Part shown: positions 49,741 through 58,733 of the stretch, piece after piece
How positions within the stretch are numbered: the first letter of the stretch is position 1
Layout: each line of letters opens with the position of its first letter
NCBI GenBank assembly: GCA_020637775.1
Contig: JACKJV010000009.1
Span: 86,636 to 150,635 of the forward strand
Direction of reading: 5' to 3'
DNA length: 64,000 nt
Source: Brucellaceae bacterium
GTDB taxonomy: Bacteria > Pseudomonadota > Alphaproteobacteria > Rhizobiales > Rhizobiaceae
The notes under the pieces: generated by a model
Database searches by the model: none
What the model was told of the DNA's origin: nothing
Seen by the model: only the letters and a program-made list of their open reading frames with translations
Translations under genes and position numbers: made by a program

Positions 49741-50701
49741 GGCGATCCTGTTGACCGTCGCGACAGCGGCGACCCCGCTGCTTCTGGCCGCCATCGGCGA
49801 ACTGGTGGTCGAACGCTCCGGCGTTCTCAATCTCGGCGTCGAGGGCATGATGCTGATCGGCGCCGTCACCGGATTTGGCGTGGCGCTCATCTCCGGTTCG
49901 CCATGGCTGGGCGCCATCGCGGCCGTTGTGGCCGGCGCTGCCTTTTCGCTCCTGTTCGGGTTCCTGACCCTGACCCTCGTCACCAACCAGGTGGCCACCG
50001 GCCTGGCGCTGACATTGCTCGGCATCGGCCTGTCGGGGCAACTTGGCGAATCATTCGTCGGAACGCCGGGCGTGCGCATGGAGGCCATCGCCATACCGGG
50101 CCTTTCCGCGCTGCCGCTGGTCGGCCGCCTGTTGTTCGGGCAGGATCCGCTGTTTTATGTGTCCATCGCCCTGACGGCGGCGACGGCGTGGTTCCTGTTC
50201 CGCACGCGCGCCGGCCTGACGCTGCGCGCGGTCGGCGACAGCCACGGCTCGGCCCATGCGCTGGGCATCAAGGTGATTGCCATCCGTTATCTCGCCGTCA
50301 TGTATGGCGGCGCCTGCGCGGGTCTTGCCGGTGCCTATCTCTCTCTGGCCTACACACCGCAATGGGTGGAGAACATGACGGCCGGGCGCGGCTGGATCGC
50401 GCTCGCGCTGGTGGTTTTCGCCTCATGGCGTCCCTGGAGGGTGCTGGCCGGTGCCTATCTGTTCGGTGCGATCACCATCCTCCAGCTCCACATCCAGGCA
50501 ATCAGCCTGAAAGAGCTCGGATTCCTGCCTGCCCCCCTGTTCTGGCTGGCGGAACTGATCAAATCCATTCCGTCCCAGTTCCTTTCTTCGCTTCCCTATC
50601 TGGCAACAGTGGTGGTCCTTGTGCTTATCTCCCGAAACAGGCGGTTGACGATGATGAACACACCGGCCTCGCTGGGGCGGCCGTTCGTTCCGGACCGCTA
50701 G
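49733..50701 (+). CDS. Nucleoside/BMP-type ABC transporter permease 2
   Basis: A 322-residue permease with about eight membrane segments. ERSGVLNLGVEGMMLIGAV and TLRAVGDSHGSAHALGIKV are typical of the second subunit (YufQ/NupC-like) of nucleoside importers. The start is GTG inside the end of permease 1, with a GGGGAGG ribosome site. The BMP binding-protein gene follows after 55 bases. Confidence 0.93.
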   Translation: MLEAILLTVATAATPLLLAAIGELVVERSGVLNLGVEGMMLIGAVTGFGVALISGSPWLGAIAAVVAGAAFSLLFGFLTLTLVTNQVATGLALTLLGIGLSGQLGESFVGTPGVRMEAIAIPGLSALPLVGRLLFGQDPLFYVSIALTAATAWFLFRTRAGLTLRAVGDSHGSAHALGIKVIAIRYLAVMYGGACAGLAGAYLSLAYTPQWVENMTAGRGWIALALVVFASWRPWRVLAGAYLFGAITILQLHIQAISLKELGFLPAPLFWLAELIKSIPSQFLSSLPYLATVVVLVLISRNRRLTMMNTPASLGRPFVPDR

Positions 50702-50756
50702 ACAAGAACCAGGACGGGAAGCCCCGCGCGACATACACACTCAAGAGGTTGAACAT

Positions 50757-51836
50757 ATGAAAAAACTGATCCTCTCCCTCGCCGCTGCATCCGCGATGTC
50801 ACTCGCGGCGGCCAGTGGCGCCATGGCGCAGATGGACAAGGTGAAGGCCTGCTTCATCTATGTCGGTCCCATCGGCGATTTCGGTTGGTCCTACCAGCAT
50901 CACCAGGGCCTGCTGGCCCTTGAGGAAGCGCTCGGCGACAAGGTGGAAACGGCTTATCTGGAAAGCGTGCCGGAAGGCGCGGATGCCGAACGCGCCATCG
51001 AGCGTTTCGCGCGCTCGGGTTGCAACATCATCTTCACGACCTCGTTCGGCTACATGGACGCCACCAACAAGGTGGCCGCCAAGTTCCCGGACGTGAAGTT
51101 CGAGCATGCCACCGGCTACAAGCGCGAACACCCCAATGTCGCCACCTACAACGCGCGCTTCTACGAGGGGCGCTATGTGCAGGGCGTGATCGCTGCTTCG
51201 CTGTCGCAAGCCGGTACCGCCGGCTACATCGCATCCTTCCCGATCCCGGAAGTGGTGATGGGTATCAACGCCTTCATGCTGGGCGCGCAGTCGGTCAATC
51301 CGGATTTCAAGGTCAAGGTGGTCTGGGCCAATACCTGGTTCGACCCAGGCAAGGAAGCCGATGCCGCCAAGGCACTGGTCGATCAGGGTGCCGACATCAT
51401 CACCCAGCACACGGATTCCACCGCACCCATGCAGGTGGCCTCCGAGCGCGGCATCAAGGCCTTCGGCCAGGCATCCGACATGATCAAGTTCGGACCGGAA
51501 ACCCAGTTGACCTCGATCGTCGACAATTGGGCACCCTATTACATCAAGCGGGTGAAGGCCGTGCTTGATGGCACCTGGGAACAGGTGGATGTGTGGGCCG
51601 GCATGCCGGAAGGCGAGGTGCTGATGGCGCCCTACACGAACATGCCCGACGACCTGAAGGCCAAGGCCGAGGAAATCGAGGGCAAGATCAAGTCGGGCGA
51701 ATTCCATCCCTTCACCGGTCCGGTGAAGAAGCAGGATGGTTCCGACTGGCTGGCAGAAGGCGAAGTGGCCGATGACGGCACGCTTCTCGGCATGAACTTC
51801 TATGTCGAAGGCGTGGACGACAAGCTGCCGCAGTAA
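50757..51836 (+). CDS. BMP-family ABC transporter substrate-binding protein
   Basis: A 359-residue periplasmic binding protein of the basic membrane protein (BMP) family, which in other bacteria binds purine nucleosides or autoinducer-like sugars. A Sec signal peptide ends at GAMAQ with no lipobox cysteine, so it is soluble. ACFIYVGPIGDFGWSYQHHQGLLA and the SFGYMDATNKVAAKFPDVKFEHATG segment are diagnostic. Order ATPase, permease, permease, binding protein is the usual one. A strong terminator follows. Confidence 0.94.
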   Translation: MKKLILSLAAASAMSLAAASGAMAQMDKVKACFIYVGPIGDFGWSYQHHQGLLALEEALGDKVETAYLESVPEGADAERAIERFARSGCNIIFTTSFGYMDATNKVAAKFPDVKFEHATGYKREHPNVATYNARFYEGRYVQGVIAASLSQAGTAGYIASFPIPEVVMGINAFMLGAQSVNPDFKVKVVWANTWFDPGKEADAAKALVDQGADIITQHTDSTAPMQVASERGIKAFGQASDMIKFGPETQLTSIVDNWAPYYIKRVKAVLDGTWEQVDVWAGMPEGEVLMAPYTNMPDDLKAKAEEIEGKIKSGEFHPFTGPVKKQDGSDWLAEGEVADDGTLLGMNFYVEGVDDKLPQ

Positions 51837-51864
51837 GGCTGCCTTCATTTTTCCATGAACTTTG

Positions 51865-51894
51865 CGCGGGGCCTTTCGGTCCCGCGTTTTTTTA
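51865..51894 (+). terminator. Rho-independent terminator after the BMP operon
   Basis: CGCGGGGCC-TTTC-GGTCCCGCG forms a hairpin (one G-T pair) followed by seven T. It ends the nucleoside transporter operon. The T-run lies next to the 3' end of the convergent acyltransferase gene. Confidence 0.85.
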
Positions 51895-53013
51895 TTGCCG
51901 CGCAAGCACCATCCGGCGCACCAATGGCCGGGAAACCAGCCAGTCCGCACCGCGATTCAGGAGGGTGGCGATCATGCGCCGGCCGGGCGTCTCGCCATGG
52001 CGCCAGACCAACCACGAGACGAGGAGGATCGCGCAAAGGGTCGCGACCAATGCCGCCGTCTGGCCCAGCAGCGGCGTCAAGGCGTTGATGCCGACATAGC
52101 CGATATTCTGGTGCAGGAGATAGAGCGGATAGGTCAGTCCACCGAGCATCATCACCAATCCGGTCGACGGCAACAGCCCGCGCGCCGCCACGGCCGCCCA
52201 GAAGACGAGGTGAAGGACCAGACCGGAAATGGCAAGTGCCTGGTTGCCGGGCGCAATGCCATAATGGGCCATCATCCAGCCCTGCATGCCCTTCATGTGC
52301 GTGAGCGCCATCAGGAAGGCGGCAAATGCCAGCAGCACGGCATCCAGCCGCCATCCCCGCGAGACGATGTGATGCGCAAGGACGCCGCCGGCGAAGAAGG
52401 GGGCGTATTCGGTGATCAGGACCATGCGCAGCGCGCCGCTGCCAAGCCAGTATTCGTTCACCATGGAGATGGCCAGCCACGAGGTCAGGAGCAGCAGCTT
52501 CCGGCTTGCAAACAAGCCGCTGAGGATCGCCAGCGAAACCCAGCCATAGAAGACGAGTTCGAGAACGATGGTCCAGTAGACACCGTCCATGAAGGGTTGC
52601 CCGAAAACCTGCGGGATCATGGCGAGATTGGCGGCATACTGAGCGGTTCCAACCGGCAGGCGCGGATCGCCGGCAAACAGAAGCACGGCGAATGTGATGG
52701 TCATGCATATGACGAAGCCGGGATAGAGCCGGGCGAAACGGGCAATGGCGAAGGCGCGGAACGTACGGCCCTCCGCCGACCAGGCAATCACGAATCCGGA
52801 GATCATGAAGAAAAGGTTGAGGCCGAGATAGCCGTAGAGCGCCATGGCTTGCGCCGCTGGATACGGATGATCGAGATAGGGCACTTGCCCGGCGCTGCCG
52901 CGAAACAGGTAGTGAAAGGCGACGACGGCCAGCGCCGAGACCAGGCGCAGGAGATCAAGCGATCCCATGCGCTGAGCCGGCCGGTTGCCTTGAGCCTGAT
53001 CTGCCGATGTCAT
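51892..53013 (-). CDS. Acyltransferase 3 family membrane protein
   Basis: A 373-residue inner-membrane acyltransferase of the OafA/ExoZ/NodX type, which O-acylates surface polysaccharide or other glycans. Family marks are SLDLLRLVSALAVVAFHY with the catalytic histidine, YGYLGLNLFFMISGFVIAWSAEG, and FARLYPGFVICM. About ten membrane segments are visible. The ATG at MTSADQ has a GGAGG ribosome site 8 bases upstream. The acceptor is unknown, and no polysaccharide genes adjoin. Confidence 0.9.
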   Translation of the reverse strand: MTSADQAQGNRPAQRMGSLDLLRLVSALAVVAFHYLFRGSAGQVPYLDHPYPAAQAMALYGYLGLNLFFMISGFVIAWSAEGRTFRAFAIARFARLYPGFVICMTITFAVLLFAGDPRLPVGTAQYAANLAMIPQVFGQPFMDGVYWTIVLELVFYGWVSLAILSGLFASRKLLLLTSWLAISMVNEYWLGSGALRMVLITEYAPFFAGGVLAHHIVSRGWRLDAVLLAFAAFLMALTHMKGMQGWMMAHYGIAPGNQALAISGLVLHLVFWAAVAARGLLPSTGLVMMLGGLTYPLYLLHQNIGYVGINALTPLLGQTAALVATLCAILLVSWLVWRHGETPGRRMIATLLNRGADWLVSRPLVRRMVLARQ

Positions 53014-53118
53014 TGCCTGCCGCCTCCATGAAGAAGGCATAAACTAGCGGCAAGCTTGCTTTAGCGAAATAAGATACGTCTGACAGGGTGAACCGGCAGG
53101 GTTAATGCGCCAGTCCCG

Positions 53119-54432
53119 TCATACGGCAGTGCCGTGCAGGTCGTAGGCGTCCGCGCCATCGATCTTCACGGTCACGATGTCGCCGACGCGTAGCGGGCGG
53201 CGTGAGCGCACATGCACGACACCATCGATTTCCGGCGCGTCATACCTGGTCCGGCCGGTGCCCGCCGTACCGTCCGCCGTGTCGATGATGACCGGCAGGC
53301 GCTTGCCAACACGCTGCTTCAGAAGTTTGGCCGAAACGCCTTGCTGGCGCTCCATGAAGCGTTTCCAGCGGGCGTCCTTGATCTCGGCCGGCACGTCTTC
53401 AAGGCCGAGATCGTTGGAGCGGGCGCCCTTGACCGGCTCGTATTTGAAGCAGCCGGCGCGGTCGATCTTCGCTTCGTCCAGCCAGTCGAGCAGCATGGTG
53501 AAATCCTCCTCCGTCTCCCCCGGAAAACCGGTAATGAAGGTGGAGCGAAGGGCCAGATCAGGGCAGATGTCGCGCCAGCGGCGAATGCGTTCCAGCGTCT
53601 TTTCCTGGTGTGCCGGGCGGCGCATGTTCCTCAACACGGCCGGACTGGCATGCTGGAAGGGAATGTCGAGATAGGGCAGGATCTTACCCTCGGCCATCAG
53701 CGGAATGACCTCGTCGACATGGGGGTAGGGATAGACATAGTGCATGCGCACCCACACGCCCATCTCGCCCAGTTCGCGGGCAAGATCGAGGAACCTCGTA
53801 CGCACTTGCCGGTCCTGCCAGGGGCTTTCGGCATACTTCATGTCCAGGCCATAGGCACTGGTATCCTGGCTGATGACGAGGATCTCCTTCACGCCTGCCT
53901 TGACCAGTTTTTCCGCCTCGCGCAACACGTCCCCGATCGGTCGCGAAACGAGATCGCCGCGCAGCGCCGGGATGATGCAGAAGGAACAGCGATTGGAACA
54001 GCCTTCGGAAATCTTGAGATAGGCATAGTGGCGCGGCGTCAGCTTGACGCCCTGTTCCGGCACAAGGTCCAGAAACGGATCGTGGACGGGCGGGGCGGCC
54101 TCGTGAACCGCCGCCATGACGCTTTCGTAGGCCTGCGGGCCGGTAATGGCGAGTACGCCGGGATGGCGCTCGCGGATAACGTCCGGCTCGGCCCCCAGGC
54201 AGCCTGTCACGATCACCTTGCCGTTTTCGTTCAGCGCCTCGCCGATCGCGCCCAGCGATTCGTCGCGCGCGGAATCGAGGAAGCCGCAGGTGTTGACGAC
54301 GACAAGATCGGCGCCGTCATGCTTGCGGGCGATCTCGTAGCCTTCGGCACGCAGGCGGGTGATGATACGCTCGGAATCGACCAGTGCCTTGGGGCAGCCG
54401 AGGGAAACGAAACTGACACGCGGTGCGGACAT
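53119..54432 (-). CDS. rimO: Ribosomal protein uS12 methylthiotransferase RimO
   Basis: Radical SAM enzyme that methylthiolates an aspartate of ribosomal protein S12. Domains over 437 residues: N-terminal UPF0004 domain ([45 protein letters not shown]) with its three cysteines, radical SAM domain with [18 protein letters not shown], and a C-terminal TRAM domain ([18 protein letters not shown]). [13 protein letters not shown] separates RimO from MiaB. The ATG at MSAPRVSF has a GGAAAGAG ribosome site. Confidence 0.96.
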   Translation of the reverse strand: MSAPRVSFVSLGCPKALVDSERIITRLRAEGYEIARKHDGADLVVVNTCGFLDSARDESLGAIGEALNENGKVIVTGCLGAEPDVIRERHPGVLAITGPQAYESVMAAVHEAAPPVHDPFLDLVPEQGVKLTPRHYAYLKISEGCSNRCSFCIIPALRGDLVSRPIGDVLREAEKLVKAGVKEILVISQDTSAYGLDMKYAESPWQDRQVRTRFLDLARELGEMGVWVRMHYVYPYPHVDEVIPLMAEGKILPYLDIPFQHASPAVLRNMRRPAHQEKTLERIRRWRDICPDLALRSTFITGFPGETEEDFTMLLDWLDEAKIDRAGCFKYEPVKGARSNDLGLEDVPAEIKDARWKRFMERQQGVSAKLLKQRVGKRLPVIIDTADGTAGTGRTRYDAPEIDGVVHVRSRRPLRVGDIVTVKIDGADAYDLHGTAV

Positions 54433-54554
54433 GAGGCTCTTTCCGTGCTTTCGGGGGCAGGCGGCGGGCATGCAGGGGCATGCGACTGGCCGCAATCGAT
54501 GAGGCGCATAGACCGGATCGGCGGCGAGAGCAAGGCGGCCGGGCAGGGCGCCTT

Positions 54555-55355
54555 TCAGCCAAAGGCGACGGACACGGTTCCGAACGGCCCGAAGTCGGCC
54601 TCGAAGCGGCTGCCGGGCGGCGCCTCGACCGGGCGGATGAACGAACCGGACAGCACGATGTCGCCCGCCGACAGGCCCTGGCCGTAAACGGCGAGCCGCT
54701 TCACAAGCCAGACGATGCCGGCGACCGGATCGTCGAGCACGCCGGCACCCAGACCCGTTTCTTCCACAATGCCGTCACGCTTCAGGATGCAGCCGGTCCA
54801 GCGCAGGTCGGCGGCGCCGGGGGCGTGGCGTTCATGGCCAAGCACGATGCCGGCATTGGCTGCATTGTCCGAAACGGTATCGGTGATGATCCGGGGCTTG
54901 CCGGTGGCCGGATCGGCGCGCAGGATGCGCGTGTCGAGGATTTCGAGTGCGGGCGCCATGGCCTGCGTGGCGGCCAGCACGTCGCTCCGGCTCGTCTGGG
55001 CGCCGGACAGGCCGTCCTTCATGATGAAGGCTATTTCCGCCTCGATCCGCGGCTGGATGAACCGGCCGGCCGGGACGGTCGCCCCCGTTTCGAAAAGCAT
55101 GTCGTCCAGCAGCACGCCGGAATCCGGCGTCGTGATGTTCAGCGCCTGTTGCATGGCCCGCGATGTCAGGCCGATCTTCCAGCCGATCACGCGGCGGCCT
55201 TTCGCCAGCTTCCGGGCGACAAGCGCGGCCTGAACAGCATAGGCATCGTCCAGCGTCATGCCCGGATGGGCCAGGCTCAGCAATCCGCACTGGACGCCCG
55301 TCCGTTCCGCCTCCAACAGCCTCCTCGCGGCGTCCTCGATCTCGCCGGGCGTCAT
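54555..55355 (-). CDS. hpaH: 2-oxo-hept-4-ene-1,7-dioate hydratase HpaH
   Basis: Hydrates 2-oxo-hept-4-ene-1,7-dioate to 4-hydroxy-2-oxoheptanedioate in the homoprotocatechuate meta-cleavage pathway. At 266 residues it matches HpaH length. It belongs to the hydratase/decarboxylase branch of the fumarylacetoacetate hydrolase superfamily: [30 protein letters not shown], and [11 protein letters not shown] with metal-binding acids. The start overlaps the upstream hpaG stop as ATGA. It is the last gene of the hpa operon; the next-step aldolase HpaI is not in the window. Confidence 0.9.
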   Translation of the reverse strand: MTPGEIEDAARRLLEAERTGVQCGLLSLAHPGMTLDDAYAVQAALVARKLAKGRRVIGWKIGLTSRAMQQALNITTPDSGVLLDDMLFETGATVPAGRFIQPRIEAEIAFIMKDGLSGAQTSRSDVLAATQAMAPALEILDTRILRADPATGKPRIITDTVSDNAANAGIVLGHERHAPGAADLRWTGCILKRDGIVEETGLGAGVLDDPVAGIVWLVKRLAVYGQGLSAGDIVLSGSFIRPVEAPPGSRFEADFGPFGTVSVAFG

Positions 55356-56206
55356 TCGTCCACCACGCCGTTGCGCAGGACACCGATACCGTCGGCCTCG
55401 ACTTCCACCTGGTCGCCCGGCTTGAGGTAGACTGGCGGATCGAAGCGGGCGCCGGCGCCTGTCGGCGTGCCGGTGACGATGATGTCGCCGGGCACGAGCG
55501 TGGTGAAGGTGGAGATATAGGCGATCTGGCGGGCAACCGGGAACAGCATCCGCCCTGTGCTGTCCTGCTGGCGCGTCTCGCCATTGACGCGGGTGCACAG
55601 GCCGATATCGGTGATCTGCGCGGGATCGGTGAAGGGAACCAGCCATGGCCCCATGGCGCCGGAAGCATCCCAGTTCTTGCCCTGCGTCACGTTGAACTTG
55701 GCGTGGCGCACCCAGTCGCGCAGCGTGCCTTCGTTGCACAGCGTCAGTGCCGCAATGTGGTCGAGGGCGCGGGCCTCGGCAATGCGCCGCCCGCCCGTGC
55801 CGATGACCACGGCGATTTCGCCTTCATAATCCAGTTGGTGCGTTTCGGGCGGCCGCCGCAGCGGTTGCTCGTGTCCGACGAATGAACGCGGAAAACGGAT
55901 GAACAGGCTCATGTTGGGCGGTGCATCCTGCCCGTCCTTGTACTCGGCGTTCCTGTCGGGGAAGTTGACACCGACGCAGATGATCTTCTCTGGATCCGGA
56001 ACCGGGATTTCCCATTGAAAGGAACCATCGGGATGCGTCACCGCCCGTCCTTCAGCGGCCTTGCCGACGGCGCCGAGCGCTCCGGCTTCGATGACATCGC
56101 GCAATGTGCGGTATTGCGGAAAATCCGGGGACAGCGCGATCACGCCATTCGTGCCGACGGTGCCCCAGAATGTCTCTCCGGCAGATGAAAAGGTGGCAAA
56201 TTTCAT
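55352..56206 (-). CDS. hpaG: Fumarylacetoacetate hydrolase family protein, probable HpaG decarboxylase/isomerase
   Basis: A 284-residue protein with the FAH catalytic fold; the motif DPEKIICVGVNFPDRNAEYKD, the metal ligands in LDYEGEIAVVIG, and FTTLVPGDIIVTGTPTGAG are all present. In the hpa operon the expected reaction is decarboxylation of 5-oxo-pent-3-ene-1,2,5-tricarboxylate, with isomerisation. The assignment rests on operon context, because the same fold also hydrolyses fumarylpyruvate or acylpyruvates. ATGA overlaps join it to both neighbours, so ddc, hpaG and hpaH are coupled. Confidence 0.85.
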   Translation of the reverse strand: MKFATFSSAGETFWGTVGTNGVIALSPDFPQYRTLRDVIEAGALGAVGKAAEGRAVTHPDGSFQWEIPVPDPEKIICVGVNFPDRNAEYKDGQDAPPNMSLFIRFPRSFVGHEQPLRRPPETHQLDYEGEIAVVIGTGGRRIAEARALDHIAALTLCNEGTLRDWVRHAKFNVTQGKNWDASGAMGPWLVPFTDPAQITDIGLCTRVNGETRQQDSTGRMLFPVARQIAYISTFTTLVPGDIIVTGTPTGAGARFDPPVYLKPGDQVEVEADGIGVLRNGVVDE

Positions 56207-57600
56207 GCTGTCTCCGCAAGTTCCGCCAGCACGTCGCCGGCCATCGCCACATCGGATTCGCGGGCATCGAACTGGCCCACCTGGAAGCGGATGGCAATGG
56301 CCCCGTCGATGCGTGTCTGGGTGATGTAGATGCGCCCGTCGTCATTGACGCGGTTGACGAAGGCAAGCTGCGCCGCGTCGTCCAGCCCCTTCAGGCGGAA
56401 GGTGAAGAGCGAGAGAACCGGTTCCGTGACGATCTCGAAACCCGGTGTCTCCCGCAGGCGCTCCGCCAGCGCCTGCGCCCAGGCCACATGATTGCGGATG
56501 CGCTGGCGCAGGCCTTCAAGGCCGTAGCCGCGAATGAGAAACCAGAGTTTCAGCGCCCGGAACCGCCTGCCGAGCGGAACCGACCACTCGGAATAGTTGA
56601 TCAGCCCGTCATGGCCCTGGGTCCTGAGGTATTCCGGCTGGATGGCGAGTGTCCTGACCAGGCTTTCGGGATCGGCAATGAAATGGGCCGAGCAGTCGAA
56701 TTGCGCGCCAAGCCATTTGTGCGGATTGAAGACGACCGAATCGGCGCCTTCGACACCCGACCACAGAGAACGGAACTCGGGGCAGATCATGGCCGATCCG
56801 GCCCATGCCGCATCCACGTGGACGTAGAGGCCATGCCGCCTGGCGACAGCAATGACGGCGGCAATGTCGTCGCAAGCGCCGGTGCTCGTGCCGCCGGTGC
56901 AGGCGATAACGCCGGCCGGAAGGAAACCCGCCGCAAGGTCGGCGCGAATGGCTTCATCGAGGGCCTGCGGATCGAGGCCGCGCCGTTCGCCGGAGACGGG
57001 CACACGCACCAGATTGTCCTGGCCGATGCCGGAAATCCAGATGGCCCGGTCGATCGAGCTATGCACCTCCGCGCTTGCATAGACACGCAGGCGCGGCTGG
57101 CCGCAAAGACCATGCCTGTTTCCGCCCCATTCGAGTGCGCGTTCGCGCATGGTCAGCACCGCCGCCAGCGTGGCGGAAGAGGCGCTGTCCTGGATGACGC
57201 CTGAGAAATGCGCCGGCAAGCCGATGGCCTGGCGCAGCCAGTCCATCATCCGGGTTTCCATCTCGGTCGCCGCCGGGCTCGTCTGCCAGAGCATGCATTG
57301 CGCCGCCATCGCGGTGACCAGATACTCGGCCACGACCGAGACATCCGCCGCATTGGCCGGGAAATAGGCGAAGAAGCGCGGATGCTGCCAATGGGTCATG
57401 CCCGGCAGCACGATGTGTTCGAAGTCGGCCATGATCGCATCCATCGGCTGCGCTTCTTCCGGCGGCGAGGCAGGCAATTGCGCGGCAATGTCGCCCGGTG
57501 CCGTCTGCGCCCTGACGGGCCGCTCGCGCAGGCTCTCGCGATAATCCGCGCCCCAATCGGCTGCCATGCGCGACCACTTGCGGAAGTCTTCAGGCGTCAT
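56203..57600 (-). CDS. ddc: PLP-dependent aromatic L-amino acid decarboxylase (group II)
   Basis: A 465-residue PLP decarboxylase of the DOPA/tyrosine/tryptophan group. HPRFFAYFPANAADVSVVAEYL is typical; the aromatic stacking histidine is H180 (SAEVHSSID), the PLP aspartate is D263 (HVDAAWAG), and the lysine is K295 (NPHKWLG). The probable substrate here is DOPA or tyrosine, whose amine could be oxidised to dihydroxy- or hydroxyphenylacetate, but no amine oxidase is in the window. The gene sits within the hpa operon, overlapping hpaG and 90 bases after hpaD. This placement is unusual for the pathway. Confidence 0.88.
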   Translation of the reverse strand: MTPEDFRKWSRMAADWGADYRESLRERPVRAQTAPGDIAAQLPASPPEEAQPMDAIMADFEHIVLPGMTHWQHPRFFAYFPANAADVSVVAEYLVTAMAAQCMLWQTSPAATEMETRMMDWLRQAIGLPAHFSGVIQDSASSATLAAVLTMRERALEWGGNRHGLCGQPRLRVYASAEVHSSIDRAIWISGIGQDNLVRVPVSGERRGLDPQALDEAIRADLAAGFLPAGVIACTGGTSTGACDDIAAVIAVARRHGLYVHVDAAWAGSAMICPEFRSLWSGVEGADSVVFNPHKWLGAQFDCSAHFIADPESLVRTLAIQPEYLRTQGHDGLINYSEWSVPLGRRFRALKLWFLIRGYGLEGLRQRIRNHVAWAQALAERLRETPGFEIVTEPVLSLFTFRLKGLDDAAQLAFVNRVNDDGRIYITQTRIDGAIAIRFQVGQFDARESDVAMAGDVLAELAETA

Positions 57601-57663
57601 GGTGTCTGTTCCCTCTTGCAGCAGGTCATGGCAGGCGGATGCGATGCCGCCTGTTTGCGCGCC

Positions 57664-57679
57664 TGCCACGCCCGTGGCA
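57664..57679. repeat. Inverted repeat between hpaD and ddc
   Basis: TGCCACG-CC-CGTGGCA has perfect 7-bp arms with a 2-base centre. It lies in the 90-base gap between hpaD and ddc. It may be an mRNA-stabilising hairpin or a binding site. Confidence 0.35.
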
Positions 57680-57690
57680 AGCCGCTGTCG

Positions 57691-58671
57691 TCACGGCGCG
57701 ATGATCGGCTGCGCCTTCATGTCACTCTCGCTCAGTGCCACATTCGCGAAAAGGCTGCCTTCCTCGAACCAGCTCCTTGGCGCGGGGGCGCCCCAGAGGG
57801 TCTGGCGTTGCGGATCCTTCAGGTCCCAGCGGATCGGCTCCAGATCGGGATCGACGGTCTGATAGTCCGAGCAGTAGATTTCGATGCGGTGCCCGTCAGG
57901 ATCGCGGATATAGAGGAAGAAGGCATTGGAAATGCCGTGCCGGCCCGGACCGCGCTCCATGTTCTTCAGGTAGCCGGTGGTCGACATGAGGTCGCACAGG
58001 TCGATGATGTTGAGGGGGGTGGGCACCCAGAATGCGGTGTGGTGCAGGCGCGGGCCGGTGCCATTTGTGAAGGCGATGTCATGCACACCGCCCTTGCGGT
58101 GGGTCCACGCGGCCCACAGACGCCCGGTTTCCTCGTCCTCGGTATATTCCGTCACCCGAAACCCGAGTTCGTTGTAGAAGGCCACCGCCTCGTCGACATT
58201 CGGGGCGAAACAGTTGAAGTGATCGATCCGGAGCGGCTTAACACCGCGATATAAAGCGTATTGCTGATGGATGGGCGCCAGCCGGTCCATGCGGAAATAG
58301 AATTCCATCGGCGCGCCGAAGCAATCATGGGTTCGCAGGGTGCGGCCCTGGTAGTCCCGGTCCACCCACTCCACCGTGTGGCCGCGCGCGGCAAACCAGT
58401 CATGCGCGCCATCGAGATCGTTCTCGGAAAAGACCTTGTAGGCAAGGTAGTTCACCGACGGCACATCGCCCTTGTGCAGCACCATGCAATGGTGCCCGCG
58501 CTCCTCCATGGCGCGAAGCCAGACGGTGCGTTCGGTTTCGTCGGTCACCTGCAAGCCGAGCGTATCGACATAAAAGGCCCGGCTGGCCGCCAGATCGGTC
58601 ACGATCAGTTCCACGTGGCTGAGGCGAACGATATTGAAGGGTGGGTAGAGATTTGGCGCGGGAACCGGCAT
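57691..58671 (-). CDS. hpaD: 3,4-dihydroxyphenylacetate 2,3-dioxygenase HpaD
   Basis: Extradiol ring-cleavage dioxygenase for homoprotocatechuate. It is a two-domain vicinal-oxygen-chelate enzyme of 326 residues with metal ligands at about H151 (RIDHFNCF), H211 (LHHTAFWV) and E264 (RIEIYCSDY), close to the positions in the characterised Fe and Mn enzymes. VELIVTDLAASRAFYVDTLGL opens the first domain. Its product is the substrate of HpaE, whose gene lies 62 bases upstream in the same operon. Confidence 0.94.
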   Translation of the reverse strand: MPVPAPNLYPPFNIVRLSHVELIVTDLAASRAFYVDTLGLQVTDETERTVWLRAMEERGHHCMVLHKGDVPSVNYLAYKVFSENDLDGAHDWFAARGHTVEWVDRDYQGRTLRTHDCFGAPMEFYFRMDRLAPIHQQYALYRGVKPLRIDHFNCFAPNVDEAVAFYNELGFRVTEYTEDEETGRLWAAWTHRKGGVHDIAFTNGTGPRLHHTAFWVPTPLNIIDLCDLMSTTGYLKNMERGPGRHGISNAFFLYIRDPDGHRIEIYCSDYQTVDPDLEPIRWDLKDPQRQTLWGAPAPRSWFEEGSLFANVALSESDMKAQPIIAP

Positions 58672-58733
58672 GGCATGATCTCCTGGAAGCTCGGCGGTCG
58701 AAACGAGGGGGAAGCGGATGCGGCACAGCCCGT

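Noticed and set aside
48391..50094. 567-codon open frame on the minus strand
   Set aside because: It is antisense to the nucleoside transporter ATPase and permease genes, which carry clear motifs; its translation is low-complexity and charged.
53212..54687. 491-codon open frame on the plus strand
   Set aside because: It is opposite rimO and the end of hpaH; no motif of its own.
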